From Motacilla alba alba (taxonomy: Eukaryota; Chordata; Aves; Passeriformes; Motacillidae), in NCBI RefSeq assembly GCF_015832195.1, contig NC_052034.1, positions 6,039,501 to 6,103,500 on the forward strand: 64,000 nt of DNA, written 5' to 3'. The position numbers were made by a program, and so were the translations under genes. Below are positions 12,501 through 21,849 of the stretch, piece after piece; position 1 is the first letter of the stretch; the number at the start of each line of letters is the position of its first letter. The notes beneath the pieces were generated by a model, which saw only the letters and a list, made by a program, of their open reading frames with translations, made no database searches and was not told the origin of the DNA.

Positions 12501-15500
12501 TTTCCACCCATCTTTTTGGTCTCGTGGTGTTTGCAAAGATTGGGGGAACACCCAGGCAGCGTTCGTGGCTCAGAGGAGCTGAGATATTTGGGAGCCTCAG
12601 GGTTGGGCAAAACCCCTTGAGGTCTCAGTGCTCAGGGCTTGGCCACGGTGGTGGCCCAAGGATTCCCCTCCCCGTAGGAGAAGTGAGTTGGTTTGTTTTA
12701 TTTCTCCTCTCTCTGGCTCTGTCTCTGTCTCTCCTCCTTCTCTCGCTCTTTCTTTCTCTCTTGCATTTTTGTGAATCTAATGATGCACTTATATTGCCCC
12801 GCTTTTCCCTTCTCTTCATACCTTACCTACTAAAGGAGGAAATGCCACTTTTTTGGTAAGTGGATGTTAACCAAGAGGGACTTAAAAAAAAAAAAAAAAG
12901 CATATAATGGAAAAAATAAAAAAAAAAAAGGAAGCAGAAAGCAAAGTCTGTGTTGAGTGCTGATGAGGACTTAGCAGTTCCCTGCAGAGTCACAGCTAAC
13001 AGCTCAATGCGTGTCCCAGGAAGAGCTCAGAGACATTCGTTTATCTCAGTAACGAGGACATTTGTGAAGTTTTGCTTTGTTTTTTATTTATTTATTTTTA
13101 TTGTTTGTTAATTTTTTTTAAATTTTGATTTGATTTGGATGGTTTTTCTTCTTTCTTTTTTGTTGGTTTCTTTTATGCCTTCTCGCCCCCCCGGCCCCCT
13201 CCCCTGCCTTGCCCTCCATTGTTGCTCTGTGCCGTTTTTTCCTCGTTTCTGGATTTGTTTTAAGCCGAAAGCCGTACTATCGATAAAAACGACACGTATC
13301 AGAACATATATCTCTATATATGTGCATGCCTCTGTGTGAGCAGACCCCATCACCTCCAGCCCTCTTTGGTTCGACCCTTTCCCCTCGGCTCAGTCTGATT
13401 TACTCTCCCCACTGCCCCACCTTCCCTCCTCTCATATTTTCTTTTTTTTTCTTTTCTTTTTTTCCCCCATTTTCCTTCCTTCGTTTGGGTTTTATCCCCC
13501 TTTTCCCTTCCCCTTTCTCGGTCGGGGCGGGCGGACACCAGGGTTTGCTTTATCCCCTCTCCAGGTGTTTTTTGGGGGGGATGGGGGGGGTTGTTTGTTT
13601 CTTTCCCTTCAAGCTTTCCCTCCCCGACGACTTGGGGCTTTCTTGGATTTATTTCTTTTCCTCCCATCCCACCCCTTCCTTTGGGTTTTTATTACGATTT
13701 AAGTTGAGTTCTATTTTTTTGGCGTTTTGCATGCGGAGGTTTGCATGACCCACGTTGTTGAGGGCGAGAGGAAGGTGCAGAGTAGCGTCTGTGTAGCCTG
13801 CCTTATGCGATGTGCATTGACGTTGTGATCTGCGCCCCCGGCCCGGCGCCCCCCGTTAAAATCCCCTTTCTCCTTCTTTCTTGTCTCCTTCCTCCCTTCC
13901 TCCTCTCCCTCCTTCTCTCTCTCTCTCCCTCCTTGCCAGAGGCCGGCCTCGGCGTCCCCCTCTCCGCGGGCTCACGGCAGGACGGAGCCGCCGTCCCCCC
14001 GCCCCCGGGGGGGCCGACACGGCGCCCGCAGCCCCCGCTCGCCCACGCCGGAGCGGGCCAAGCACGGCCACCGGCACCGCTCCCGCAGTGCCTCGCCGCC
14101 GCCCCGACACCGCGGCCAGAGCAAGGGCCGGCCCCCGGCCCCCCGGGAGCCGCCGCCGCCGCCGCTCAGCCCCGCCGGCTACAGCAGCGACTCGGAGGGC
14201 TCGGCCGGCTCGCACCCCTACCACCCGCCGGCCGGCCCCGACAGGAACCACGGCGCGCACGGCAAGAAGTAAGGGAGCCCCGGGAGCCCCGGGATGGGGT
14301 CCTGTCATCCCTGCCGGGATACGGGAGCTGGGCTCGGATGATTGAGGGGCAGCTCCCTGCGGGCACCCTAAATCCATCCCGGCAAAGCCCTGGGGGCAAA
14401 ACTGGGGAGAGAGGCTGGGTTGGGATGCTCAAGGGATGGGAGTGGGAATAGCGATGGGAAAGGGTCAGGAATGGGGGTGGCAATGAGGACGAGTCGGCGA
14501 TGGGAATGGCTATGGGGACAGAGCCGGGGATGGTGATAGGGAAGGGATGGGCTTGGGCATAGGGATGGGGAGAGGGAAGAGCCACGGTGGGTCAATGGTA
14601 GCTCACTGTGGGAAGGGTCATCCCTGCGAGGGATTATCCCGCTGCGAAGGGCAGTGCCTGGATGGCAGCAGGGGATTACAGCATCCCACAGGCTGCGGGA
14701 TGCCAAGCAAATGGAAGCCTTGTGCCTTACGGTCAGGGACGTGGCCCAGTCAAAAACTGGTGTCGTCAGGTGTTCCTTATGGGAGCTTGGGGTCCCTGGC
14801 TGCTGTGGGGACACCCTGCCAGCCGGGACGCGGTGCGAGGCGGGGCTGGCATCTGCCTTCACAGGGTGAAGGAGCGGCACCACCGGGGCCGGCCCAACAG
14901 CAGCTCGGAGTCGTCAGCCAAGCACTCCCGGCACGCCTCGGAGCGCAGGAAGAGCCCGTCCCCCAGCCCGGGCCAGCGCAGCAGCTCCTGGAGCTCCAGC
15001 GGCTCCCTCTCCAAGTCCCGCTCCCGCTCCCGGGACAAGAGAGCAGGACGCAGCCGCTCCCGCTCGCCCTCGCCGAAAAAGCCAGCCAGCAGGTCAGGGC
15101 CGAGGGGACAGGGACACGGGGACACCGCGGGGGCCAGTGGGCTCAGAGGGCATCGCGGCTCAGGGTGGTCCCGGCTGCCCTGGGACTCGGGGAGGGGCCG
15201 CACGTCATTGTCGGTCACACTGGAAACGCCAGCCCCAGGTGGGAGCGTCATCCGTGCAGGGAACTGCTGCCACAGGGCGCCCCTGTGTCCCGCACGGGAC
15301 CCCAGCCCGTTCCCTGACCGCCCTCCTCCTCCTCCCGGGCTGCAGAGAGAAGGACAACGAGCCCCGAACACGGCACGGTGATCCCGATCCCGCCCGCCCC
15401 CGGCGCCGCTCCCGGAGCTACTCCCCCATCAGGAAGAGGAGACGCGACTCGCCCAGCTTCATGGAGCCCAGGAGGATCACCAGGTGTGTCCCGGCGGGCG

Positions 15501-15602
15501 GCAAAGGCTCTGCCACCGCCGCTGCCACGGCCCGCGGCCGGGCTCTGCTGACCCCACAGGGCGCGTGGGTGGATGGATGGACGGACAGAGGGATGGACAG
15601 AG

Positions 15603-15636
<34 letters not shown>

Positions 15637-15699
15637 ATGGATGGATGGATGGATGGATGGATGGATGGATGGATGGATGGGATGGATGGATGGACGGAG

Positions 15700-15733
<34 letters not shown>

Positions 15734-17157
15734 ATGGATGGATGGATGGATGGATGGACGGACGGACGGATGGATGGATGGATGGATGATGAATGGATGG
15801 ATGGATGGATGGATAGATGGACAGAGGGATGGATGAATGAATGGATGGATGGATGGACGGACGGACGGATGGATGGATGGATGGATGGATGGATGGATGG
15901 ATGATGAATGGATGGATGGATGGATAGATAGACAGAGGGATGGATGGATGAATGGATGGATGGATGGATGATGAATGGATAGATGGACAGAGGGATGGAC
16001 AGAGGGATGGACAGAGGGATGGATGGATGGATGGATGATGGATGAATGGACATAGACAGATGGACAGATGGATGGATGGATGGATGGATGGACACCCAGA
16101 TGGACAACAGCAGCCCTGTGGATGCACAGATAGCTCTGAGGACGACTGGGTGAATCAGCTGGCCCAGACAGATGGGTAACCAGACTGCCTCCAATACTGT
16201 GACCTTCTGATCTCTCCCTATTTCGAGGCATGAAGACAGGAATTAATTTTAATCCGCTGTGCATATTCCAGCAACGCTCACGTCTGCAATCACGTCTCTC
16301 CTGCCCTCCAAAAGCTGGTTTCTCCTCCTTGGGATCCTATTGCCTCAGGATCCTGAGCTGTAAGACAGGCAATATTTCGTGCCAGACAAAACACAGTGTG
16401 CATATGTAGCACCTCGTTAAGATGCAGCACCGGTGGCCGGGCCGTGCCGAGCCGAGATTACCTCCTTCCTGACCTATTTGTCTCTCCCACTATCAGCTGG
16501 GTGATCGGGGGGGCTGGATTTTCAGAAATCTGCCTCCCTGTGGGAGGGATTTTGTTTTGCCTAGGCAGGACTGGAGCGGTCAGGAGGGAGGACAGGAGAA
16601 AGGACAGGAGGAACACTGCAGAGCCCACGGGTTAGAGCTCCCCGCAGTTCTCCCTGAGGGATGCCCTGGAAAGGGAATGGGCTGGGAAAGCTGCTCCCAG
16701 CCCAGCCCAGGTGTCACTGTCTGGTTTTCCATCCCTCCTGCTCCATCCAGGTTTTCCCAGGATGTCCCCAGAGAGGTGGCAGAGCTTGGCTGGAGAACAC
16801 AGCCCATGGTCCCTGTGGGGGCTGCTCACCTCATCCCCATCACCATCCTTAGGGGGGTGGGGGTGGCAGACCCTGCTCTGCTCAGGGTTCAGGAGGAGCA
16901 GAGCCGTTTCTGTGAGGTGTAGAGGATGCTGTAGGGAGGGGGAAGCCAGGGAAACACCCCCAGCCCCCCTTGCCTGCCCTAGAGCCCAGCCAGAAGCCCC
17001 AGGGCTTTTCTCTGCCCCCCTGCCCTGTCCCCAGGTCCCATCACGCCCCTCCACCATGGTCCTACCTCAGTGATGCCAACTTCTCCTTTTCCATTTCATC
17101 CCAAGGTCCCTCCCGGAGAGCATCGCCGCCAGCCTGGCTCCCAGGGTAACCTTCCCC

Positions 17158-17191
<34 letters not shown>

Positions 17192-17950
17192 CTGGACCCC
17201 TCTGTGTCTCCTCACACCTCAGGATGCCCTCAGCACCCAGCCACTCTCTGGTCCCACTAACACCAGGCTGGGAGAAGGGACGAGGGGCCGACTCCTGATG
17301 TCGCTGCCCCCTGTGTCCCCCCACCCCACTGTCCCCGTGCTTCCCGTGTCCCTCCTCATCCTCAGGCGCCAGCGGGCTGCAGCTCGCCTCCCGGTAATGC
17401 CAAACGTCTCTTTTTCAGCAGCTTTCAATCTTTGGTGTCTGGGAAACACAAAAGCCACATTAACCTGCTCACTTTCTGCCCTCGACGCTGCCTAATCCAG
17501 GACTAACACCCCGGGGGAGGGGGCGGGGGAGGAGGAGAGGGATGGATGGATGGATGGAAGGGGAGGTGATGCCGGGTGGCCGCATCCCGACGCCCCGCAG
17601 CGGGTCTGAGCCCGGCCGCCGGGACGCTCGGCTGCCCTGGCTCGATGCTTGGCCGTGCCGGGGGTCCAGCGCCGGATCCCCTTCCCGGGGCGGCCGCGGG
17701 GGGCCTGACTCAGCTTCCCTTTTCCCTTTGCAGCGCCCGCAAGCGTCCCATCCCCTACTACCGGCCCAGCCCCTCGTCCTCCAGCTCGCTGAGCACCTAC
17801 TCGTACAGCCGGAGCCGCAGCCGCAGCTACGACAGCTACAGCTCCAGCCGCAGCCGCAGCCGGACTCGCAGCCCCCCCAGCCGCTCCCGCAGCCCCAGCC
17901 GCAGCCCCAGCTACAACAGCCGCAGCAGCTCGGAGAGCGCCGGCTTCTGA
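1565..17950 (+). CDS. SRRM3: Serine/arginine repetitive matrix protein 3 (5' partial, 13 exons)
   Basis: SRRM3 is a nuclear SR-related protein that promotes inclusion of neural and endocrine microexons together with SRRM4. Joining 1565-1666, 5121-5255, 5365-5445, 5827-5856, 6269-6337, 6635-6670, 7295-7345, 7448-7552, 8158-8329, 13940-14268, 14865-15092, 15346-15483 and 17734-17950 gives an open frame of 563 residues to a TGA. Every junction is GT-AG and phase-consistent. The first exon holds the end of the cwf21-type segment ([20 protein letters not shown]), followed by an acidic/Cys stretch, a lysine run ([10 protein letters not shown]), long RS/SP-rich regions, and the C-terminal eMIC core ([11 protein letters not shown] joined to [15 protein letters not shown]). 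Human SRRM3 is about 650 aa, so only about 85 N-terminal residues are missing. The eMIC signature and the HSPB1/YWHAG neighbours separate it from SRRM2 and SRRM4. Confidence 0.93.
1825..1885 (+). repeat. (GGAT)n microsatellite
   Basis: Tandem ATGG/GGAT units in the SRRM3 intron, with small interruptions (GGGT, AGGT) toward the right end. The same motif recurs in much larger form at 15568. Confidence 0.9.
1917..2042 (+). repeat. (GGTT)n/(GATT)n simple repeat
   Basis: Imperfect tetranucleotide tract of GGTT mixed with GATT and TGGT units. It lies 30 bp after the GGAT tract and is probably an independent slippage tract. Confidence 0.85.
2043..5120 (+). other. SRRM3: SRRM3 intron
   Basis: No exon recognised. 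A TATAAATA at 3033-3040 inside CTATAAATAATAG and an AATAAA at 3247-3252 are the only notable motifs. Several overlapping open frames have no recognisable homology and look like chance GC-rich frames. Confidence 0.6.
5121..5255 (+). CDS. SRRM3: SRRM3 exon: acidic/Cys linker
   Basis: The 135-nt exon follows TTTGGCAG and encodes an acidic stretch ([16 protein letters not shown]) and a Cys cluster ([15 protein letters not shown]). It matches the region between the cwf21 part and the lysine run of SRRM3. Phase 2 at both ends. Confidence 0.88.
5365..5445 (+). CDS. SRRM3: SRRM3 exon: Ser run and poly-Lys
   Basis: 81-nt exon encoding [14 protein letters not shown] followed by seven lysines and SGHRRSR, a likely nuclear localisation signal. 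Acceptor CCCACAG, donor CCG|GTGAGT. Only 109 bp of intron separate it from the preceding exon. Confidence 0.9.
5827..5856 (+). CDS. SRRM3: SRRM3 30-nt exon
   Basis: Very short exon between CATGGCAG and GTGAGT encoding [10 protein letters not shown]. Its length is a multiple of three and its phase equals its neighbours', so skipping would keep the frame. It is of microexon size. Confidence 0.8.
6269..6337 (+). CDS. SRRM3: SRRM3 exon: basic block
   Basis: 69-nt exon encoding [20 protein letters not shown] and the following RDR. Acceptor CCTCTAG, donor ACAG|GTAGG. Phase 2 on both sides. Confidence 0.85.
6635..6670 (+). CDS. SRRM3: SRRM3 36-nt exon
   Basis: Short exon encoding [13 protein letters not shown], between CCCTTAG and GTAAGAG. 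Symmetric phase 2. Confidence 0.83.
7295..7345 (+). CDS. SRRM3: SRRM3 51-nt exon
   Basis: Encodes [18 protein letters not shown], matching the lysine/arginine block of SRRM3. Acceptor TCCCGCAG, donor AGAG|GTGAGG. Confidence 0.87.
7448..7552 (+). CDS. SRRM3: SRRM3 exon: Ser/His-rich
   Basis: 105-nt exon encoding [20 protein letters not shown] and a further Ser/Asp stretch ending SKSPGR. It lies 102 bp after the previous exon. Acceptor CTCCGCAG, donor GCAG|GTAGG. Confidence 0.85.
7684..7902 (+). repeat. ~54-bp minisatellite, about 4 copies
   Basis: Near-identical units of about 54 bp containing GGTGGGTGACAGAGGTGTCC and GGGATGGAGGGCAG, alternating GGTGCTCTG and GGTACCCGG variants. Located in the SRRM3 intron. 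The alternation suggests a two-unit higher-order repeat. Confidence 0.9.
8158..8329 (+). CDS. SRRM3: SRRM3 exon: RS-rich, phase change
   Basis: 172-nt exon encoding [20 protein letters not shown] and a Ser/Pro stretch ending APLPEPSD. The donor is GGAT|GTACGT. It ends in phase 0, unlike all preceding exons, and the next exon (13940) also begins in phase 0. The frame stays open past the donor to a TGA at 8630-8632. Confidence 0.87.
8330..8632 (+). other. SRRM3: In-frame read-through extension of the SRRM3 exon (possible alternative C-terminus)
   Basis: If the donor at 8330 is not used, translation continues in frame for 100 codons ([16 protein letters not shown]...) to TGA. The extension is Pro/Ser/Thr-rich. 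No similarity is recognised. Whether it is translated is unknown. Confidence 0.3.
8633..13939 (+). other. SRRM3: Long T-rich SRRM3 intron, possible alternative 3'UTR
   Basis: The intron from 8330 to 13939 is much longer than the others and differs in base composition, with long T and A homopolymer runs from about 9480 to 13800. AATAAA signals on the plus strand occur at 10640, 11969 and 12915. TGCATG (the RBFOX motif) occurs at 13323, 13728 and 13742, close to the acceptor at 13939. No further coding exon was recognised. Confidence 0.5.
9491..9533 (+). repeat. (CT)n microsatellite
   Basis: Pure CT dinucleotide run with a few TTTC interruptions at the right end. Confidence 0.9.
13940..14268 (+). 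CDS. SRRM3: SRRM3 exon: long RS/Pro-rich
   Basis: 329-nt exon starting in phase 0 after CCTTGCCAG. It encodes [18 protein letters not shown], several R-S/S-P repeats ([26 protein letters not shown]) and a Pro/Tyr tail ([10 protein letters not shown]). Donor AAGAA|GTAAGG. Very GC-rich, as usual for this exon family. Confidence 0.88.
14865..15092 (+). CDS. SRRM3: SRRM3 exon: RS domain
   Basis: 228-nt exon encoding [20 protein letters not shown], then [20 protein letters not shown] and [10 protein letters not shown] with [15 protein letters not shown] at the end. Acceptor TTCACAG, donor AGCAG|GTCAGG. Confidence 0.9.
15346..15483 (+). CDS. SRRM3: SRRM3 exon: first half of eMIC domain
   Basis: 138-nt exon encoding [18 protein letters not shown] and SFMEPRRIT, the first part of the eMIC core conserved between SRRM3 and SRRM4. 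The eMIC domain is known to be sufficient for neural microexon inclusion. The donor CACCAG|GTGTGT lies only 85 bp from a large tetranucleotide array. Confidence 0.92.
15568..16106 (+). repeat. Large (GGAT)n array in the eMIC intron
   Basis: About 530 bp of ATGG/GGAT units interspersed with GGAC, GAAT and AGAC variants and a few ATGATGAA breaks. It produces long spurious frames (DGWMDGWM on one strand, PSIHPSIH on the other), which should not be annotated as genes. It sits in the SRRM3 intron 15484-17733. Confidence 0.97.
16107..17733 (+). other. SRRM3: SRRM3 penultimate intron, right part
   Basis: No conserved exon seen. Two splice-site-bounded segments (17106-17145 and 17365-17392) could be cryptic exons but would break the frame into the last exon. 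A (TCC)n tract lies at 17160-17193. Confidence 0.5.
17734..17950 (+). CDS. SRRM3: SRRM3 last coding exon: eMIC core and C-terminus
   Basis: 217-nt exon after CCTTTGCAG. It encodes [20 protein letters not shown], then Tyr/Ser/Arg repeats ([16 protein letters not shown]) and ends SSSESAGF before TGA at 17948-17950. [14 protein letters not shown] is the most conserved part of eMIC. Confidence 0.95.
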
Positions 17951-19990
17951 GCCCCCCCGGCCCCCGGCCGCAGCCCCCCGAGAGCCCAGCCGTGCCCCCT
18001 CCGTGCCACCGGCGCCCCCAGGAGGGACGGGACCGGCGGGCAGGCGGAAAGGAGCCGGGGGATGCCAAGGACGGACCTGGCAGCGGGGGAAAGCGCGGAC
18101 GGGAACTCACATGGGTCCTTGGAACGCCCTGGGAGGTGGGGGCTCCCCCCGCTCCGGGGTGTTTTGGGGTCGGGGTGGGGAAGGGGAGGATCTCTTCTTA
18201 TTTCTGCGAGTGCCGGGGTGGGGCGGGGAGGGGTGGGCGAGCACAGAGCGAGGGAACAAATGCTCTGCAGAGACCTTGGGGCCAGCGGGTGGGGGTGGCT
18301 GGGGACACCCCTGGGGTCCCCCTGTGCTTTTTTGCTTTTGTTTGACTGTTTTTTAGCACAAGAGCATCCCGGGGAGGTGGGCGGGGGGGCAGGCTCAGCT
18401 GGAGGGTGTGATGCCAGCCAGAGGTGAGCAAGGCCCTGTTTCCCCCAGCAAAGTTATCCCCAGGGCGTCATGGGGGGAACAGGGGCTCTGCAAAACATTT
18501 TGGGGTCCCCCCAGACCTGAGCACACGCCGAGCCATGGATGAACAAAGCCAGCAGCGCCTGTAATTCTCTTCCCAAGCGAGGAGATCCAGGGAAAAACGC
18601 TGCTTGTCCCAGCTCAGGAGCCGGCCCTGGCACCCACCCACCCGCCCAGTGTGGGGGCAGCGAGCTGTCAGCCCCGGCAGGAGGGAGCTGCAGGGCTGGG
18701 GCTGGGCAGGGGTGCATGCAGCCATCCTCTGGCGTTGGCATGGCCTGTCCCACCTCTGGGCTCGCAGCCCCCTGTCCCCTCCTGCTCTGGGGAAAAGTGG
18801 CTGCTTTTTAAACTGAATTATGGGAAGAGAGAGGCAGGAGGGTCCCGGGCTTGGCCCGCCGTCCAGCTTTTGCAGGATTTTGCTGATTTCCCAAAAAAAA
18901 AAGAAAAAAAAAATCCCCCCAGGCGCTGGGGACAGCCGCGGCCCCGGGCTGTCGGTGTTTAACGCCGCTGGCCCCGCGTTCTCCGGGTGGCTGGAGCAGG
19001 ACAATGGCGATGAGCCTCCCTGGGTGGGAGAGCAGCTGCCCGGATTAACCCGCTGCCCCCATGGAAAGGCAGGCTCTGGCGCTGGTTTCCAGCCTGCCGG
19101 GATCGGGAGGATCCTCTGGAGCGCAGCTCAGCCTCGTTAGCCCTGGCCTGATGATCCAGAGGACCCGAGAGGGCAGAGTTGGGAGCGAAGGGGCACTTCA
19201 GGGCCAGCCTCCCCAGCCTGGCGTGTCCAGGCTCAGCCACAGGCTGAGGATTCACCAGCCCTTGGAGAAAAATCCCAGTGAGGGGTGCCAGCCCCGGGGT
19301 GTCCCAGCCACCCGCTGGCAAAGACACCTGAACAAGCAGAGGTGTTAGAAATGGGGTGAACAGGTAAGGAGGGGACACACCGGTGGCACTCCATGGTGCG
19401 GCGTGTCCCCACGTGCCAGCACCGGGCAGGGTGGCAGCTCAGGACGTGACTGTGGCAGGAGGAGGAGACAAAGGGTTCTGCTCTCCTGGAGCCCGGGGAG
19501 AGGGAGGACATGAGTTCCCCCAGCATCCCCACAAACCCTGAGCCACGGGCCCCGAAAACCATCCCAGCAATTCCAGCTGCTGCCCCACAGCCCCCGTCCC
19601 GCCACGGCCCCACGGGAAGCTCAGACTGGCCGCTGGAGCCCCGGCCCTGCTGGGATATGGGGGAGTCCCCTGCCAACACCCGAACCCGAGCCAGCAGCGG
19701 GGGATTTCCCCGCAGCCCCGGCCCTGCAGCCCCCGTGGGGCCGCGGCTCCCGAACACCCGAGCCCCGCCTGCAGCGGCGCCGCGGAGCAGCCAGCACATC
19801 AGGGAAAAATTCCAGTCTTCCTCTTTTACAGTCTCTGTCTCCTGCCGCGGAGGGAGCCAACTGGAACAAATACTCTGTAGAAATACTTCAGTATTTTCCT
19901 GTCGCGCGTGCGCTCTCTCTCTGGGTTGTGAGTACAGCTGTAGATGCCGTGAGCTGGTGCAATTATAATAAATATACAGTATATATTGTA
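17951..19990 (+). other. SRRM3: SRRM3 3'UTR with poly(A) signal
   Basis: About 2 kb of non-coding sequence after the stop, turning AT-rich near an AATAAA at 19967-19972 (AATTATAATAAATATACAGT), followed by a T/GT-rich stretch. Cleavage is probably near 19990. No plausible competing gene is seen in the interval. Confidence 0.65.
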
Positions 19991-21307
19991 AATTACTCTG
20001 CTGGGCACTGAGAGGTTTCTTGCTGCCAGGAGCACGGCAGGGTTATCCTGCTCCTTCCGTCCGGCTCCCTGCGGATCCATCCTGTCCATCCTGCTCTTCC
20101 CTCTGGCTCCGCGTGGAGCAGCACCGGGAGCTTTGTGTCTGATCCCAGCGAGGATCCTGCTGTGGCTGTGGGGGTTCCTCTGCATCCTCCCTGGCTCCTT
20201 GCCGTCCTCCTGGCCCCCTGCATCCTTCCCTGCATCACTCCCATTCGCCTGCCAGCTCCCATCCATCCTGCCTGCATCCCTCCCTGCATCCTTACCCGCA
20301 TCCCTGCATCCCTCCCCTCTCTCCCACATCCCGGCATCCCTCCCGTTTGCCTGCAACTCTCCCATCCGTTCCATACCTCCCGCATCGCTCACCTGATCCC
20401 TCCCATCCTTCCCTGCTCCCATCCCCGCGTTCCTGCCGGTATCCCTCCCATCCCTCCCATTTCCCTGCAGCCCTTCCCGCATTCCCACCTGCCCCCCTCC
20501 ATCCCTCCCCGCATCCCTCCTCTGACCCCTCCCCTCCCTCCCAGCAGCCCTCCCTGCATCTTCCTCTGCATCCTTCCCTGCCTCCCCTCCATTTCCCTGC
20601 ATCCCTCCTTGCATCCCTGCCCGCATCTCTCCCCTCCCTCCCACATCCCTCTCGTTTCCCCGCATCCCTCCCACTCCCTCCCCTCTGCCGTGCCCCGTTT
20701 TCCCCTCGTTCCCCCCCCAAGCCTGCCGCAGCCCCCAGCCCCACACCACTCAGCCCCGCCAAGTCCCCTTCAGTCCCCCTACCCCCCCAGAGCCCCCCTA
20801 ACCCCATGATCACCCCCAAATTTCCTGCTGCTGCATTCCCCCCCCCGCAGGTCAGTAATTCATGCCCCGAGTGTGTCAGGGCTCCGGTGCCACCACCTCC
20901 CATCTTATCCAGGGCAAATCTGGGCCCAGAGGGGAGCTGGGCCGAGGTGAGGGGCTCCCAGAGCTGCCAGGCTTGCTGGGCCGGAAAACAGCCCTGGGAG
21001 CCTCACATGGGAATCCCTTCCTGGGTGCCAGGGGTGCGGAGAGACTTGGATGAGAGGATCCCCTTCCAGCCCCCCCAGTCCCCTCCAGTCCCTCTGCCCC
21101 CCTAACCCCATCGTCACAACCAGCCCCCACTGGCCCCCATCAGGTCCTGCGAGCCCCCACCGATCCCTACAGGTCCCACTGTCCCCCGGACCCTCCCCAA
21201 CCCCAAGGGGCCTCAGGGACCCCACTCCTGGGGACTGGAACAGCCCAGCCTGGGGCTGGGGTTCCCAACCACGGTGCTGAGCACAGGATCCACTGGAGTG
21301 CCAGAGG
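19991..21307 (+). other. SRRM3-HSPB1 intergenic region with pyrimidine-rich tract
   Basis: From about 20181 to 20720 the plus strand is nearly pure C/T with CATCCCTCCC-type degenerate repeats. The purine strand gives spurious Gly/Arg-rich frames (EGCGREG). The rest is GC-rich with no gene recognised. Confidence 0.7.
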
Positions 21308-21551
21308 GCTGGGGGCCTCTGGGACCTTCTGGCCGGTGGGTGACCAGGAGCTGGGGGGCTCTGGAACCTTCTGGCCGGTGGGTGACCAGGAGCTGGGGGG
21401 CTCTGGAACCTTCTGGCTGGTCAATGACCATGAGCTGGGGGGCTCTGGAACCTTCTGGCCGGTGTGTGACCAGGAGCTGGGGGGCTCTGGAACCTTCTGG
21501 AGGCTGTGTGACCAGGAGCTGGGGGGCTCTGGAACCTTCTGGAGGCGGTGA
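21308..21551 (+). repeat. 42-bp minisatellite carrying heat-shock-element cores, 6 copies
   Basis: Units start at 21308, 21350, 21392, 21434, 21476 and 21518 (last truncated). Each reads GCTGGGGGGCTCTGGAACCT then TCTGG and a variable end. The inverted core GAACCTTC (nGAAnnTTCn) is at 21364, 21406, 21448, 21490 and 21532. The first unit has GGACCTTC instead. In the last two units the core is extended on both sides (CTC-tg-GAA-cc-TTC-tg-GAG), which resembles a four-module heat shock element. The array lies 430-675 bp upstream of the HSPB1 start codon. Confidence 0.9.
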
Positions 21552-21849
21552 CGCAGCTCAGGGCCACTCAGGGCATCCTGCTCTGACTCATCCGGCCGTT
21601 CCCGAGGCGCTGGCCCAGCCCCAGCCCCTTCTCACGCTGCCGCGGGGCCGCATCCCGGGGATCGTTTTCCGGGCAGGCAGGCGCGAGAGAGGCCGGGAGC
21701 CGCTCCAAGGGCCATCCATCACTCCCAAGCAGGCCAAGCCTCCCCCGATGAAAGGAGGACGGACATTTCCTTGGCAGGGGGGCCCCGCCGGCTGCCAGCC
21801 CCCTCCCCGCACCCCACCCACTGCGGCTGCGTGCGGCCGCCCCAAGCCC
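21552..21849 (+). other. HSPB1 upstream region
   Basis: GC-rich upstream DNA. One TTCCCGAG at 21599-21606 is a one-mismatch match to the TTCnnGAA half of a heat shock element. No gene. Confidence 0.5.

Noticed and set aside
11508..12620. 370-codon plus-strand frame in the long SRRM3 intron
   Set aside because: No recognisable domain, AATAAA inside it, low-complexity Leu/Ser segments from T-rich DNA. More likely intron or UTR.
15248..16264. Long frames on both strands over the GGAT array (Asp-Gly-Trp-Met and Pro-Ser-Ile-His repeats)
   Set aside because: They are translations of a tetranucleotide microsatellite in an SRRM3 intron.
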